From: Eretmocerus hayati
Lineage: Eukaryota > Arthropoda > Insecta > Hymenoptera > Aphelinidae
Assembly (NCBI GenBank): GCA_029851415.1
Contig: CM056742.1
Location: forward strand, 154,323,121 to 154,387,120
Length of the DNA: 64,000 nt
Reading direction: 5' to 3'
The notes below the pieces were generated by a model, which saw only the letters and a list, made by a program, of their open reading frames with translations, made no database searches and was not told where the DNA came from. Of the stretch, positions 44,698-54,219 are shown piece by piece (the stretch's first letter is position 1; every line of letters begins with the position of its first letter). The translations under genes were made by a program, and so were the position numbers.

Positions 44698-46731
44698 TCA
44701 AAGTTTCATAAACTTATCAACAACTTTTGGTCCACTCCGTTCTAATCTTTTCACGACATCGGCAAAACTCAGATTCTTGCGTTGTAAATCAATCAAGCGT
44801 TGGCTTTCATTTCCCGATTCATCAAACCATACTTCATATAAATTAATCAAAATTTGTGCTGCTTTATCATTTGCACGCCATACAATATTCAATATTTGAT
44901 TTATACATATTTTGTTAGTTTCCAAGATGCTGGTGAAGTGAGTTTTCTCTCCCTCTCTTGTGAAGAAAATGTAGTACAGTGCTTCTATCACTTGATATGA
45001 TTTAGCGCGTAACCGTGAGAATATGTCCAGTATACACGGTAAACTAACTTGATTTGCTTTAAAAATTCTATAAAAATGTGTCTGATTGCCATCGGCATCG
45101 AAGAAAAATTCATAAAAATTCCTGAAACACGGAATTGCTGCGAATCCTGTCTTTCGCATTACTTTTACGATTCTTAGTATATCAACTCCTTCTTTTTCCA
45201 GAGTTTTTATACAAATGGTTTTTTGTCCTTTTTCATCGAAGAATAAGTCATGTATATCTTTGAAAACTTGAGCACTGTGCCTGCCTCCGTTTTGTAACAT
45301 ACGCGCTATCATCAGTAGACTCGACCCATTTTCCTCAAAATTCTTCAAGTAACTAGTTTTCTCATCATTCTGTTCAAACCAGCAGTCATGCAAACTTTTG
45401 TAAGCTTTAGCAGCAGAGGCACCCGAAGCTCGTATGACTATAAGTATCATTGATGGACGCAAACCATTTCTCTCGAAATTGTTCAAATATCGAGTTTTAT
45501 CTCCTTGATCATTGAACCATAGACTGTATAAGTCGTCAAAAGCAATTTTTGCTTGATAGGATGATGTTTTCAAAACACCACATAGAGATGCAAATGTGAT
45601 TCCTTCTTTTTCGAAACGCAGTAAACGTTCGCTTTTATCTCCTTGATCATTGAAAACGATATGGTGCATAGTTTTGTAAGTATCTGAAGCATTTTTTCTA
45701 GTATTATACAGCATGTATCCAATTGTTCTCAGATGGATACCATTTTTTTGTAATGTCTGTAAGTATAATGTTTTTCCACCATTTTCATCGAACCAAAGAT
45801 GATATAAATTTTTAAAAGCTTGAACAACATGAATTCCTGTACCATACAGGATGGTAGTCATACTCTGCAAATCAATATTATTCTTTTCCAGAGCTATCAA
45901 GTACTGAGTTTTGTTTCCTTGACTATCAAACCACAAATCGTATAATTCTTTGAAAGTTTTCAAGATGTGAGATCTTGCACCACCCAACATTTTAGTTAGA
46001 TGCACTAAACTGATCCCTTCCCTTTGCAAAGTTGTGAGATATTGAGTTTTATTTCCCTTGTCATCAAAAAGAAGGTGGAAAACATTTTCAAACAATGTGG
46101 CAGCTTGTGACCCTGATCCATGTAAAAGAGGACAAAAAATTGTCAGCTCAATACTATTTTCTTTCAATGTTCTCAAATAAAAAGACTCCTTACCACTTTC
46201 ATCGAACAAAATATCATACATGTTTTTGAAAGCATCTGCTGCTTTGGGCCCAGAAAAGTGCAAAATACTCGTGAAATTTGCTAAAACTAACCCATGTTTC
46301 TCTGGTAGTATCAAATATTTAGTTTTATTCCCATGCTCATCAAACAGGAGATCAAATAACTTTGTGAAAGACTGTGCAACATCTGATCCTCCTCCATGCA
46401 AGATACTAGACATGTGAGTTAAGCTTATTTTTTGTTTCTCTAAAATTCTCAAATATCTTCTCTTGTTTCCATCAACATCAAACCAGGTGTAGAATAATTT
46501 TTCAAAAGAATTTGATGCAAAATGACCAGCTCTAAGCAAAAAGCGACACATGGTACTCAATTTTATACCATTTCTCTTGAGGGTTTGTAAATAAAAACTC
46601 TCTCTTCCATTCTCATCGAAGCAAGTTTCATGTAAGTTTTCAAGAGCTTTTACAGCTCCTGTTCCTGTTTTATGCAAGATTCCAGATAGAGTTGTGAGCT
46701 TCAAATCACATTTTTTAAAATTTTGGAGAAT
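44698..46731 (-). repeat. Coding array: 14 full plus 1 partial 138-bp units
   Basis: Codes residues 605-1281 of the ORF at 44698-48543. Every full unit is exactly 46 codons, with no indel in any of the fourteen. Protein identity between units is moderate and DNA identity low, so the array is old and length-constrained. The last unit stops after the second helix (ends DKFMKL), as capping half-repeats often do. Confidence 0.93.
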
Positions 46732-48543
46732 TTTTCTACCTTTGCCAGAAACTACATAATGTAAAAAGTGGTTGAAAGTCGTTGATCCCTCTCTGTCTAT
46801 AACACTTTTTGTGAATTTTATTTCTGCAGAAATATCTTTTCTTTGTAATTTTTGATAGGTAGATCTATGATTTTTCACATCATCAAGAATCTGTCTAGCT
46901 ACACTTTGTGTCATCCATCCGAATTGAATAGATTCAGTCCAACGCAGAACTATTTCTTCCAATATTCCATCTATACCAGTCATATTTAACTCACTGATCT
47001 TAGCTTTGATGATTTGTTCAAGACTCTCATCATTTGGCTGATTGGTTGCAATTATCAGTTTATGCAAGAACAATTTCTTCAACTGCATTATACACTCATC
47101 TGTGATAATCTCATCTTTCTGTTTTGGGTAACACAAGGATTCAAATAGATGTGGATTGTTGGTCTCACTTAGGTTGAACTGATACAAATATTTTGCATCA
47201 ACACCAGAGAGATATCGCAAGACTTTGAATCTCTTGCTGTCAATACTAATTTTTTCAAAGCTAAAGGATTCTTTTGAATTTGATAATCGGAGGTTATTTA
47301 TATTGCACAAATCAAGTTTAGCATTTGTGTAAATGACAAAAAATTTGATACTCTGGTTTTTTTTGTATTCTCTGATGAAATGAATAAACTGATGACTGAG
47401 AGACATTTTGTTCTTTTCTTTTTGATTTTTCAATGGTAATAAATGCTTTAAGCTCAATCTCTGGTTCTCTAGGCAGACATTCACAAATGTCAATTTGTTT
47501 TTGTAATTTATAATAATGAAATTAGATGCATCATCGTTCTCATAGCTTAAAGATAGTCTGTTGTGCATCATCACATCACTTGCAACAGAAATGAGAAATT
47601 TGATTTCATATAGAAGTGGTGGGCCAGTAAGATTTGATTGTATAGCTTCTTCTTGCAGCTTTGAAAGACTGTGACGGGAGCCATGAACTTTAGCTCTGAT
47701 TAATTTTCTCAGTTCTTCGCTACATGGTTGATCAACTGCAAAAACTAATTTGTTCAGAAAATCTCTTTTGATATTATCTAGAAAAGCATTGGACATTTTC
47801 CTATCTTTTGCAGCTTTTTGTAAAGAACTTGTCAATTCCAATCTCTCAAGAAGTTCTGTCTTTGTTCTACCATCTTGAGAAAATTGATAAAAATTTAATT
47901 CTCCCAAGCTATTTTGACTAAACAAGAATTTCTGAAGTATTTCATGTTTATCAATGTTCATTCTTTCAAACTTGAGAGGACAAAGTTTGGGTTTAGACGG
48001 CTCACTCATCATTTGATCTTTATCAAGATCCAAACTTAGATTAGTATATATGATAAGGTACTCCACGTGTTTTAAGAACCTAAAAGACTTACAGATACGA
48101 TTTTTGGCATAACTGTTGAAGTATTGATTCAGTGAGAAAATTTGACTCTTTGAAAATAGTCTAGAGTAGCCAATAGTGTAATCTATGAAGTGGTCATCTA
48201 TTATTTTGACATGCACTGATTTGGATTTGTAACGTATCACAATATCTTTGAATAGATCAATCTCAGAGTCTTCAAATGAGATTGCCAATGGTGAAACTTT
48301 CTGTTTGTTGTGGTGTTTTTTGAGCAGCCACCACATAGATAAGTAGAGTTTATAAATAAAAGTGATGAACTTGGATGGATAGTGCCTTTCATAATTGTTA
48401 TTAGGAATGACACTTTCACAATTTAAGGTACCTTTGTCAAGATGTTCATTCAATTCTTGATGAGATTCCCAGCGTATCTTTTTAGGTTCTGCATAGCTTG
48501 CACTATCACCCGTACATTTTCGTTTTGCAGACTTGATCACCAT
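44698..48543 (-). CDS. 1281-residue intronless protein with 46-residue TALE-like repeats
   Basis: Not a family I can name. Seen directly: one uninterrupted frame; a basic patch at residues 4-25 (KSAKRKC, EPKKIRW), a likely nuclear signal; two diverged copies of one domain, about 60-290 and 312-520, matching at IIYTNLSLDL/VIYTNAKLDL and LVFAVDQP/LIIATNQP; a helical linker (about 525-604); then fourteen units of exactly 46 residues (605-1248) and a final 33-residue partial unit (1249-1281). Each unit has YLxTLEKNGI, then a helix ending IL, then three variable residues, then (S/T)G..AA..F..LYDLWF, then DExGNKT. Inferred: helix-loop-helix repeats of TAL-effector style that may bind nucleic acid. 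From memory, the N-terminal domain resembles the endonuclease-like module (FDDIVxxY...xK) ahead of ankyrin repeats in arthropod proteins; copy 1 keeps D100 and K113, copy 2 lacks both. It is transcribed away from METTL16 (852 bp between starts). Confidence 0.85.
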   Translation of the reverse strand: MVIKSAKRKCTGDSASYAEPKKIRWESHQELNEHLDKGTLNCESVIPNNNYERHYPSKFITFIYKLYLSMWWLLKKHHNKQKVSPLAISFEDSEIDLFKDIVIRYKSKSVHVKIIDDHFIDYTIGYSRLFSKSQIFSLNQYFNSYAKNRICKSFRFLKHVEYLIIYTNLSLDLDKDQMMSEPSKPKLCPLKFERMNIDKHEILQKFLFSQNSLGELNFYQFSQDGRTKTELLERLELTSSLQKAAKDRKMSNAFLDNIKRDFLNKLVFAVDQPCSEELRKLIRAKVHGSRHSLSKLQEEAIQSNLTGPPLLYEIKFLISVASDVMMHNRLSLSYENDDASNFIIINYKNKLTFVNVCLENQRLSLKHLLPLKNQKEKNKMSLSHQFIHFIREYKKNQSIKFFVIYTNAKLDLCNINNLRLSNSKESFSFEKISIDSKRFKVLRYLSGVDAKYLYQFNLSETNNPHLFESLCYPKQKDEIITDECIMQLKKLFLHKLIIATNQPNDESLEQIIKAKISELNMTGIDGILEEIVLRWTESIQFGWMTQSVARQILDDVKNHRSTYQKLQRKDISAEIKFTKSVIDREGSTTFNHFLHYVVSGKGRKILQNFKKCDLKLTTLSGILHKTGTGAVKALENLHETCFDENGRESFYLQTLKRNGIKLSTMCRFLLRAGHFASNSFEKLFYTWFDVDGNKRRYLRILEKQKISLTHMSSILHGGGSDVAQSFTKLFDLLFDEHGNKTKYLILPEKHGLVLANFTSILHFSGPKAADAFKNMYDILFDESGKESFYLRTLKENSIELTIFCPLLHGSGSQAATLFENVFHLLFDDKGNKTQYLTTLQREGISLVHLTKMLGGARSHILKTFKELYDLWFDSQGNKTQYLIALEKNNIDLQSMTTILYGTGIHVVQAFKNLYHLWFDENGGKTLYLQTLQKNGIHLRTIGYMLYNTRKNASDTYKTMHHIVFNDQGDKSERLLRFEKEGITFASLCGVLKTSSYQAKIAFDDLYSLWFNDQGDKTRYLNNFERNGLRPSMILIVIRASGASAAKAYKSLHDCWFEQNDEKTSYLKNFEENGSSLLMIARMLQNGGRHSAQVFKDIHDLFFDEKGQKTICIKTLEKEGVDILRIVKVMRKTGFAAIPCFRNFYEFFFDADGNQTHFYRIFKANQVSLPCILDIFSRLRAKSYQVIEALYYIFFTREGEKTHFTSILETNKICINQILNIVWRANDKAAQILINLYEVWFDESGNESQRLIDLQRKNLSFADVVKRLERSGPKVVDKFMKL

Positions 48544-49395
48544 TGTTCAAGATTCCAAACATTCTTGGAATAACTGCAATTGTTTGACGGTCCCCGACTG
48601 TAAACAAGTATTTCAAGAGATTGTTAATCATGACTAGATAAGATAAACTTTGGAATGCAATCAGGCAGCGTACAGTATGATTGCTGGTAAGGCAATTCAA
48701 GAGAGGAATAATCACTATTTAAAATAATCATACTAGATCAATATTGCGTAAATAATTCGTGAATTTGAAGAAAATAGAGGACTTTATAAGTAGTTCAGAG
48801 GACAATCACAAACGCTGTTTCTCGATCATAGCTTTTTTACCTTGGAAGTGTTTTGATTTTATTTCAAAATCCACTGTAGGTAAACATCAAGATATCCTCA
48901 ATCATTACTCACCACTCTTTGAAAGTATGCTCTTCTCCTTCGAATGCGATTTAAGTATGCTAGAAAAAAGGATTGTTTTTGCGATTACTCGTGTTTGTCA
49001 ACAGTGAAGCACATGTGATCCGCCGGCGGCAAAATCTGATCTAGATCTGATCACCCATGCACCTAACCTGAATAACCTGATATATGGCATGCCATCTATT
49101 CAGGTTAGGTTATTGAGCCGATAGCAGACGATATCTAGTTGTATCTTGTTGTTTTGATTGTTGGTGTTGACATTTTCATGTTTTCAACTCGGATTGTCAT
49201 CAATCATCAATCCAATAAGTATCTTATCTCATAAATGATCAAAACGTATGAGTTCAATTTACTAACTAGTGATCATCGCAACAATATCCTCTATTTAGTA
49301 TTTATATTTGAAATAAAATTTGATGATCAAAACTCAAAAAAATCGAAGGTTTGAAAAGCTTTGATTGACTCCTGAATGGACAAAAAAATATTTAA
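48544..49395. other. Divergent intergenic region (repeat-protein gene / METTL16)
   Basis: Head-to-head spacer of 852 bp that should contain both promoters. It includes a small inverted repeat, ctaacctgaata...tattcaggttag (about 49062-49109), and a palindromic gatctagatc near 49038. No gene supported; 48759-49007 (plus, 82 codons) looks random. Confidence 0.5.
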
Positions 49396-51990
49396 ATGTC
49401 TCTGAGAAAATTCATGCACAAAAGAAATAAATACAGAGAGGAACCCAATTTCAAGCAACTGGCAATCATAGATCCGGATTTCCGTAAAATTGCAATAACA
49501 GTAAGTATTTCAGTGAGATAAATCTGTAGATTTGAAGTGTATTGTAAATCCAGATCCTGATGCTTATACTCTTGTACCAAACAGATGTAGCATTCATCAG
49601 GCTCGAATGGAATTGAAAATTCAAACATAAGAATTCTAATTCTATCTTTTTTATCACAGGATCTTTCAGGAAGAGTGCGAATAAATTTTAAGGACCAGGA
49701 GAGCTTGCGTATATTGACTAAAACACTATTAAAACATGATTTTAATTTACAAGTAGATATTCCATCTAATAACCTAGTTCCTGCACTGCCATTGAGATTA
49801 AATTACATTTTGTGGGTTGAAGATCTTTTAAAGCACTGTAATATTAATGACTTGTCCTCCGTCACTGGAATTGATATTGGTAATTTTGATACATTAATTA
49901 AACTTTGTTCTTCATAATTGACTTGATCGAACACCTTTTTTCTTGTAATTTAGGAACAGGTGCAGTATGTATATATCCTCTCCTCTTCTCAAAAATCAAC
50001 AAAAGCAAAATGATTGGAACAGATATAGATCCTGAGAGTATAAAATCTGCAGAAGAGAATGTTCAAAGGAATGTTTTGCAAGACCTAATTAAAGGTATTG
50101 AATAGTCTTACTGGATGACTGAATATCCTTAACAACTAAACAAAGTGCTCAAAACAACCATAGCTGTGTATTAGTACATTCCTTTACATTCCAGAGCTTC
50201 TACAATAAGATAAAATCTCACTCGTCAAAAATATCAATTTCTCACTTTACTGGAAGAATCTGACACTACTTTATTGGTTGACAATACTCAAAGAAACAAT
50301 TGATTTTAGTGATTTTAGTTGAGAGAGACTCAATTCTTGAGAAAGCATTTGAAGAGCAAGGGGAATTTACATTTGTCATGTGCAATCCACCATTCTTCAA
50401 GACTGATCAAGGGCTTGGAAAGAAATTGAAACAAGAGCCTCCCAGGAATGCTTCAACAGGGAATGAAGGAGAGTTGGAAGTCAAGGGAGGGGAAAGAGAG
50501 TTTATTATCTGTTTGATTGACGAAAGCCTTAAATATCAGGAAAGAGTAAAAATCTACACTACCATGTTTGGACAAAAAAGTACCTTAGCATTTCTGAGGG
50601 CTGAGTTGGCCAAGAGAGACATATTGAATACAACTTGGACAGAATTTTGTCAAGGTTACACAAAAAGGTACGATAAGAATCTCGTCATTATATCGAAGTT
50701 CGTTTCATATTGGAAAAATAATCACGTCTCGAAACTTCCATGTACTACAATAATGTGATCCAGAGGTTTTTTGGTTTCAAATTGCATACAAAACAATGAT
50801 TGATATCAAAGTTGAGTCCCGGAGGACGCCACAATAAACTAACTGAGAATTTTCGTGTATTTTTTGCGATGTTGCTTACTGGTACTCATCACAAAGTTAC
50901 TTGGAATTTTTTACGTGTTACAGTTTTTTAGTAATTAATGCGAGAAATTAGAAGCTTGAGAAACTCGTTAAACACCTAGGCCAATTTACAGATTTCCGGT
51001 TTTTGTTTCTAGTATATTATCTCAGCTGCCAGCCATAACATAGTTTACAAATAATATTGAAAAATTCCTAGGTGGGGAATTGCCTGGACCTTTATTCCCA
51101 AAGATGCAGTCGATTTGTCTACTGCTCCAGTGATGAGAACCAGAGCAGAGATGCAGAAAATGAAGAAAGATAGATCAATGGAAATTGTTTTTCCGGTCAG
51201 AGAAGGTTTAAAAACTTTAGATGAGCTTTCCACTGCGCTGAAAAAATGGATTTCAGAATTACAGGTCAGTTGATAATCATTTAAAGAAGTGAAGAGTGAA
51301 AGTGTCTATTTTGCAGAGTATTTTTCACATTCCAAACCCAATGTAAATCTTTTAAAGATGAAAGAAGTTTTTTTTTAATTGATGCATTCAATGGATAATA
51401 AGCAGACTACAAGAATTGATTTCAAAACAAATGGGCACCATCAGGTTTTTATTCAAATGACAAAGTAACGGAAATTTTCCTTTTCATAGATCCAGATGAA
51501 AGAAATAGAATTCGATGATGATGATCAAGCATGCTGGGCGGCGCAATTGATTGGACATAAGGACACGTGGTCTCACTCCAGACGAAAACGACGCCAGGCG
51601 ATTCGTGCAGAAGCTATCAAAAAGCAAAAGCTGGAGAACTCTGAATCACATGACGAAATCGAGACACTTACAGCGGATCCGGAGCCTCTAGAGAAGACAA
51701 GCACGCCTATACAAAATTCAGATCCGTTGTTGGTTTGTACTTTGATAGCTGGAGAGAAAAACGATAACGACGATCGAGATGAAAGTGGAACTAGCTCAGA
51801 TGAAGAGAGTAACGAAGAAAAAATGCTTGGTATCTGTCTTTTGTTTGAAAGTGGCCATGGTGGTAAGCTAAGTTTAGAAACCTTACGACAATATCTAGTG
51901 AATAAACTGGATATTCGCGAATTTTTCCACAAACAACGTGCGAGTAAACCCAACCGGAAAAAACGCAAAAGAGGAAAAAAAAATTCATGA
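49396..51990 (+). CDS. mettl16: METTL16, RNA N6-adenosine methyltransferase
   Basis: SAM-dependent methyltransferase of the METT10 family that methylates U6 snRNA and MAT2A-type hairpins and tunes SAM levels. Six exons in phase: 49396..49500, 49660..49879, 49954..50094, 50310..50667, 51072..51264, 51490..51990; 505 residues (human 562). Order: MSLRKFMHKRNKYREE with PNFKQLAIIDPDF (N-terminal RNA-binding patch), LPLRLNYILWVEDLL, the SAM-binding GIDIGTGAVCIYPLL, the catalytic NPPF motif within MCNPPFFKTDQG, the KSTLAFLRAEL and QGYTKRWGIAW segments, then a charged linker and C-terminal LGICLLFE...SLETLRQYLVNKLD resembling the vertebrate-conserved region, ending in a basic KKRKRGKK tail. Exon 4 has two possible acceptors (50309 and 50318, both TTTTAG) in the same frame; I used the first. 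A poly(A) signal is at 52108. Confidence 0.95.
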
Positions 51991-53598
51991 ACTAAAATTT
52001 GACGAAGGTGGAAATTGTAAATAGCTGCATATAATCTCTTTCAAGTATAAAACGATTTATTCAACGTGTCGATTTTTTACCAATTTACATAACAGGTGTT
52101 ATATGTAAATAAAAGATTCAACTTTATGCATAGGCTAATCTTATTGCTATCAACCTTGTTTGATGCACTCAAGGGAGAGATAGTTACAAGGTCGGATTAC
52201 CTTTTAGAAAACAACAAAATTTCGGGACCTGAGTGCTCATCGCGCTGGTCACTCACGTCAAAGTCGTTGAAACATTACACGTTGGATAATTAGTGATTCT
52301 TTATGAATCTAGGAAGATGAAACTATCTCACTCCATCACTACGTTTTGGAGACCACTCAAGTTAATGAAGTATTTGGAACCCATAATAACTCCGAAAATT
52401 GATTTGCCACTTAGGATTTTAAATTGATTTCAAATCGCTTTCTGTTTTCTTCGAAAATTTACAATTATCATTTCATGCACTATGAACACAATTCATTTCT
52501 ATCTTTCGCTTCACAGAAAGTCAATATTGGTGAGAAATATGGTTTCCTGAGTATCTCAACTCTACATTCGTTACAAAAAGCTGTCTACAATCTAAATTGA
52601 ACACTATACTGTATTGAAGATTTGGATCAACATTTCGCGTAATTATTTGGTTTATTCTACAAAACACTTCATTGAAGTCTAACTATATCACCTTACTATA
52701 AAACTTTGTTCAAGTCTATCATTGCTGTCAATGCATGAAACAAATTTTAGACAGAACTCAACATTTCTTACAGGGTCAATGAAGCTTTAAACTTGGCATA
52801 ACAATCAAAACAGCCCCTAGCTCAACGGGTCACATACGGATCAGATTAACATGAGGCATTCATAATTTTCATTCTTTGTAAACAAATCATCGACCTTGTA
52901 AAGGAAGCACATTGGTATTTTTGTTAGAACTTGAAATTATGGCAATGATGAAATCGCGATTCATTCCTTCAACATCTTGTGAAAATACTAGAAACCATGA
53001 AAAACTTTCTTCTTTATAACATTATCAAAATTCCAGCCGACGTTCTTTGAATACAGTTATAAACAGGTATGCACACTCACTATTAATTATATTTGATGGA
53101 TTTTCTTTTACCGCGAGCTTTAAGATAAAAGTCATCTACTTTCTTTCAAAAATACTGAGATAACGTATTGAAATTAGATACTAGACAGGACTGAATAATT
53201 GAATCTTTGATGATTGGATACCATATCTCTTTAACTATTCCCAAAGCAACTTACAGAATTTGTCACTAGAATGAAACGATGCCTTGTGATCTCTAATCGT
53301 ACTAATGACACTCCTTACGTTGATAAGATTAATGGGCGTATATTTTACACCTGCGCTGAAGATTTGAATCAGCCATCAAAATTAATCTATTTTTAGATAT
53401 TTTTTGTTGAGTGAAAAATTGACGATTTTAGAAGGACCGTTTAGATGGGCATTATAATCAGGTAGCTGTTTTGATATTGTGTTGAGGACTCGTAATGTTA
53501 ATCCGTCTCATTTTGTACCAACATTAATCCAATGTTCTTTTCAATCATTGATCATTTTCTACAAGAAAATTAAAACTGATGAATGCAAATGAATGATT
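51991..53598. other. Intergenic DNA, no supported gene
   Basis: AT-rich and unremarkable after the METTL16 3' UTR. No repeats with clear boundaries. Confidence 0.45.
52108..52113 (+). promoter_or_regulatory. AATAAA poly(A) signal for METTL16
   Basis: AATAAA 118 bp after the METTL16 stop codon. Confidence 0.6.
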
Positions 53599-54064
53599 TC
53601 AACCTAAAATGTTGGCCATAATTTGAGGATTGGCCAATGGGAAATGGTTCCCGTCTAGAGCGGATGGAGAGATTTGTGCAAATGCAAATCTACAAATCAT
53701 GCATTCGAAAAGATGAGGCCAACAAGTATCCTTGATTCGAACGTCATTACACGAGTCACCATAGCCTTTGCAGCTATTGCGAACCATTTGAAAAAACTAC
53801 TTCACCATATTTTCCGTTATTCACACTTCTTGTAGCACTTACTGTTCGTAGTTCATCACGAAACAGCGCTTCGAACATTTCTTCATGATAAAGCTCCATT
53901 TTATATTTCTTATCAACGTACTTGGCTGGTACTTTCAATCTTCAATATTGTCAGAATTCGAGTAGATGAATCAATTTATCCAAGTTCATTTCAATTGGGC
54001 CAAAAATACTCATACAAAATGAAGCAACGAGATAAAACTTGAAAAGAACTGTAAATTGATCCAT
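53599..54064 (-). pseudogene. Possible small secreted Cys-rich protein gene or its remnant (tentative)
   Basis: Three coding-like pieces lie in order on the minus strand. Piece 1 begins with an ATG at 54064 and a signal-peptide-like stretch (MDQFTVLFKFYLVASF). Piece 2 (about 53940-53843) codes PAKYVDKKYKMELYHEEMF and EALFRDELRT and ends exactly at a GTAAGT donor. Piece 3 (about 53777-53599) codes five cysteines spaced C-x6-C-x8-C-x6-C-x2-C (CKGYGDSC, DTCWPHLFECMIC) and ends NPQIMANILG-stop. Two TGA codons separate pieces 1 and 2, and the intron between 2 and 3 would need to be about 46 nt or to change phase. So it is either a gene with a weak acceptor or a decayed copy. I do not recognise the family. 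It sits just downstream of Clueless, same strand. Confidence 0.3.
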
Positions 54065-54213
54065 TACTCTTTTCAATGAAATGTCAAAAGTACCACCCAG
54101 CGAATTGAATATACAATTTTTGTGTCCGTTACCTATGCCGGTTTGAGACGATTGAAAATCATCGCAATTACACTGAATTATGTAAGTTGGAAAGCGCGAT
54201 AGCATTTCATGCC

Positions 54214-54219
54214 TTTATT
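54214..54219 (-). promoter_or_regulatory. AATAAA overlapping the Clueless stop codon
   Basis: On the minus strand the text runs AGT TGA ATA AAG. The A of TGA starts or abuts AATAAA. If used, cleavage would leave a 3' UTR of only about 10-30 nt. Other signals downstream may be preferred. Confidence 0.35.

Noticed and set aside
44698..46731. Reading the 46-residue repeats as ankyrin, TPR or PPR
   Set aside because: Unit length and conserved positions (IL-xxx-SG-AAxxF, FDExGNKT) do not match the 33-, 34- or 35-residue consensus of those families.
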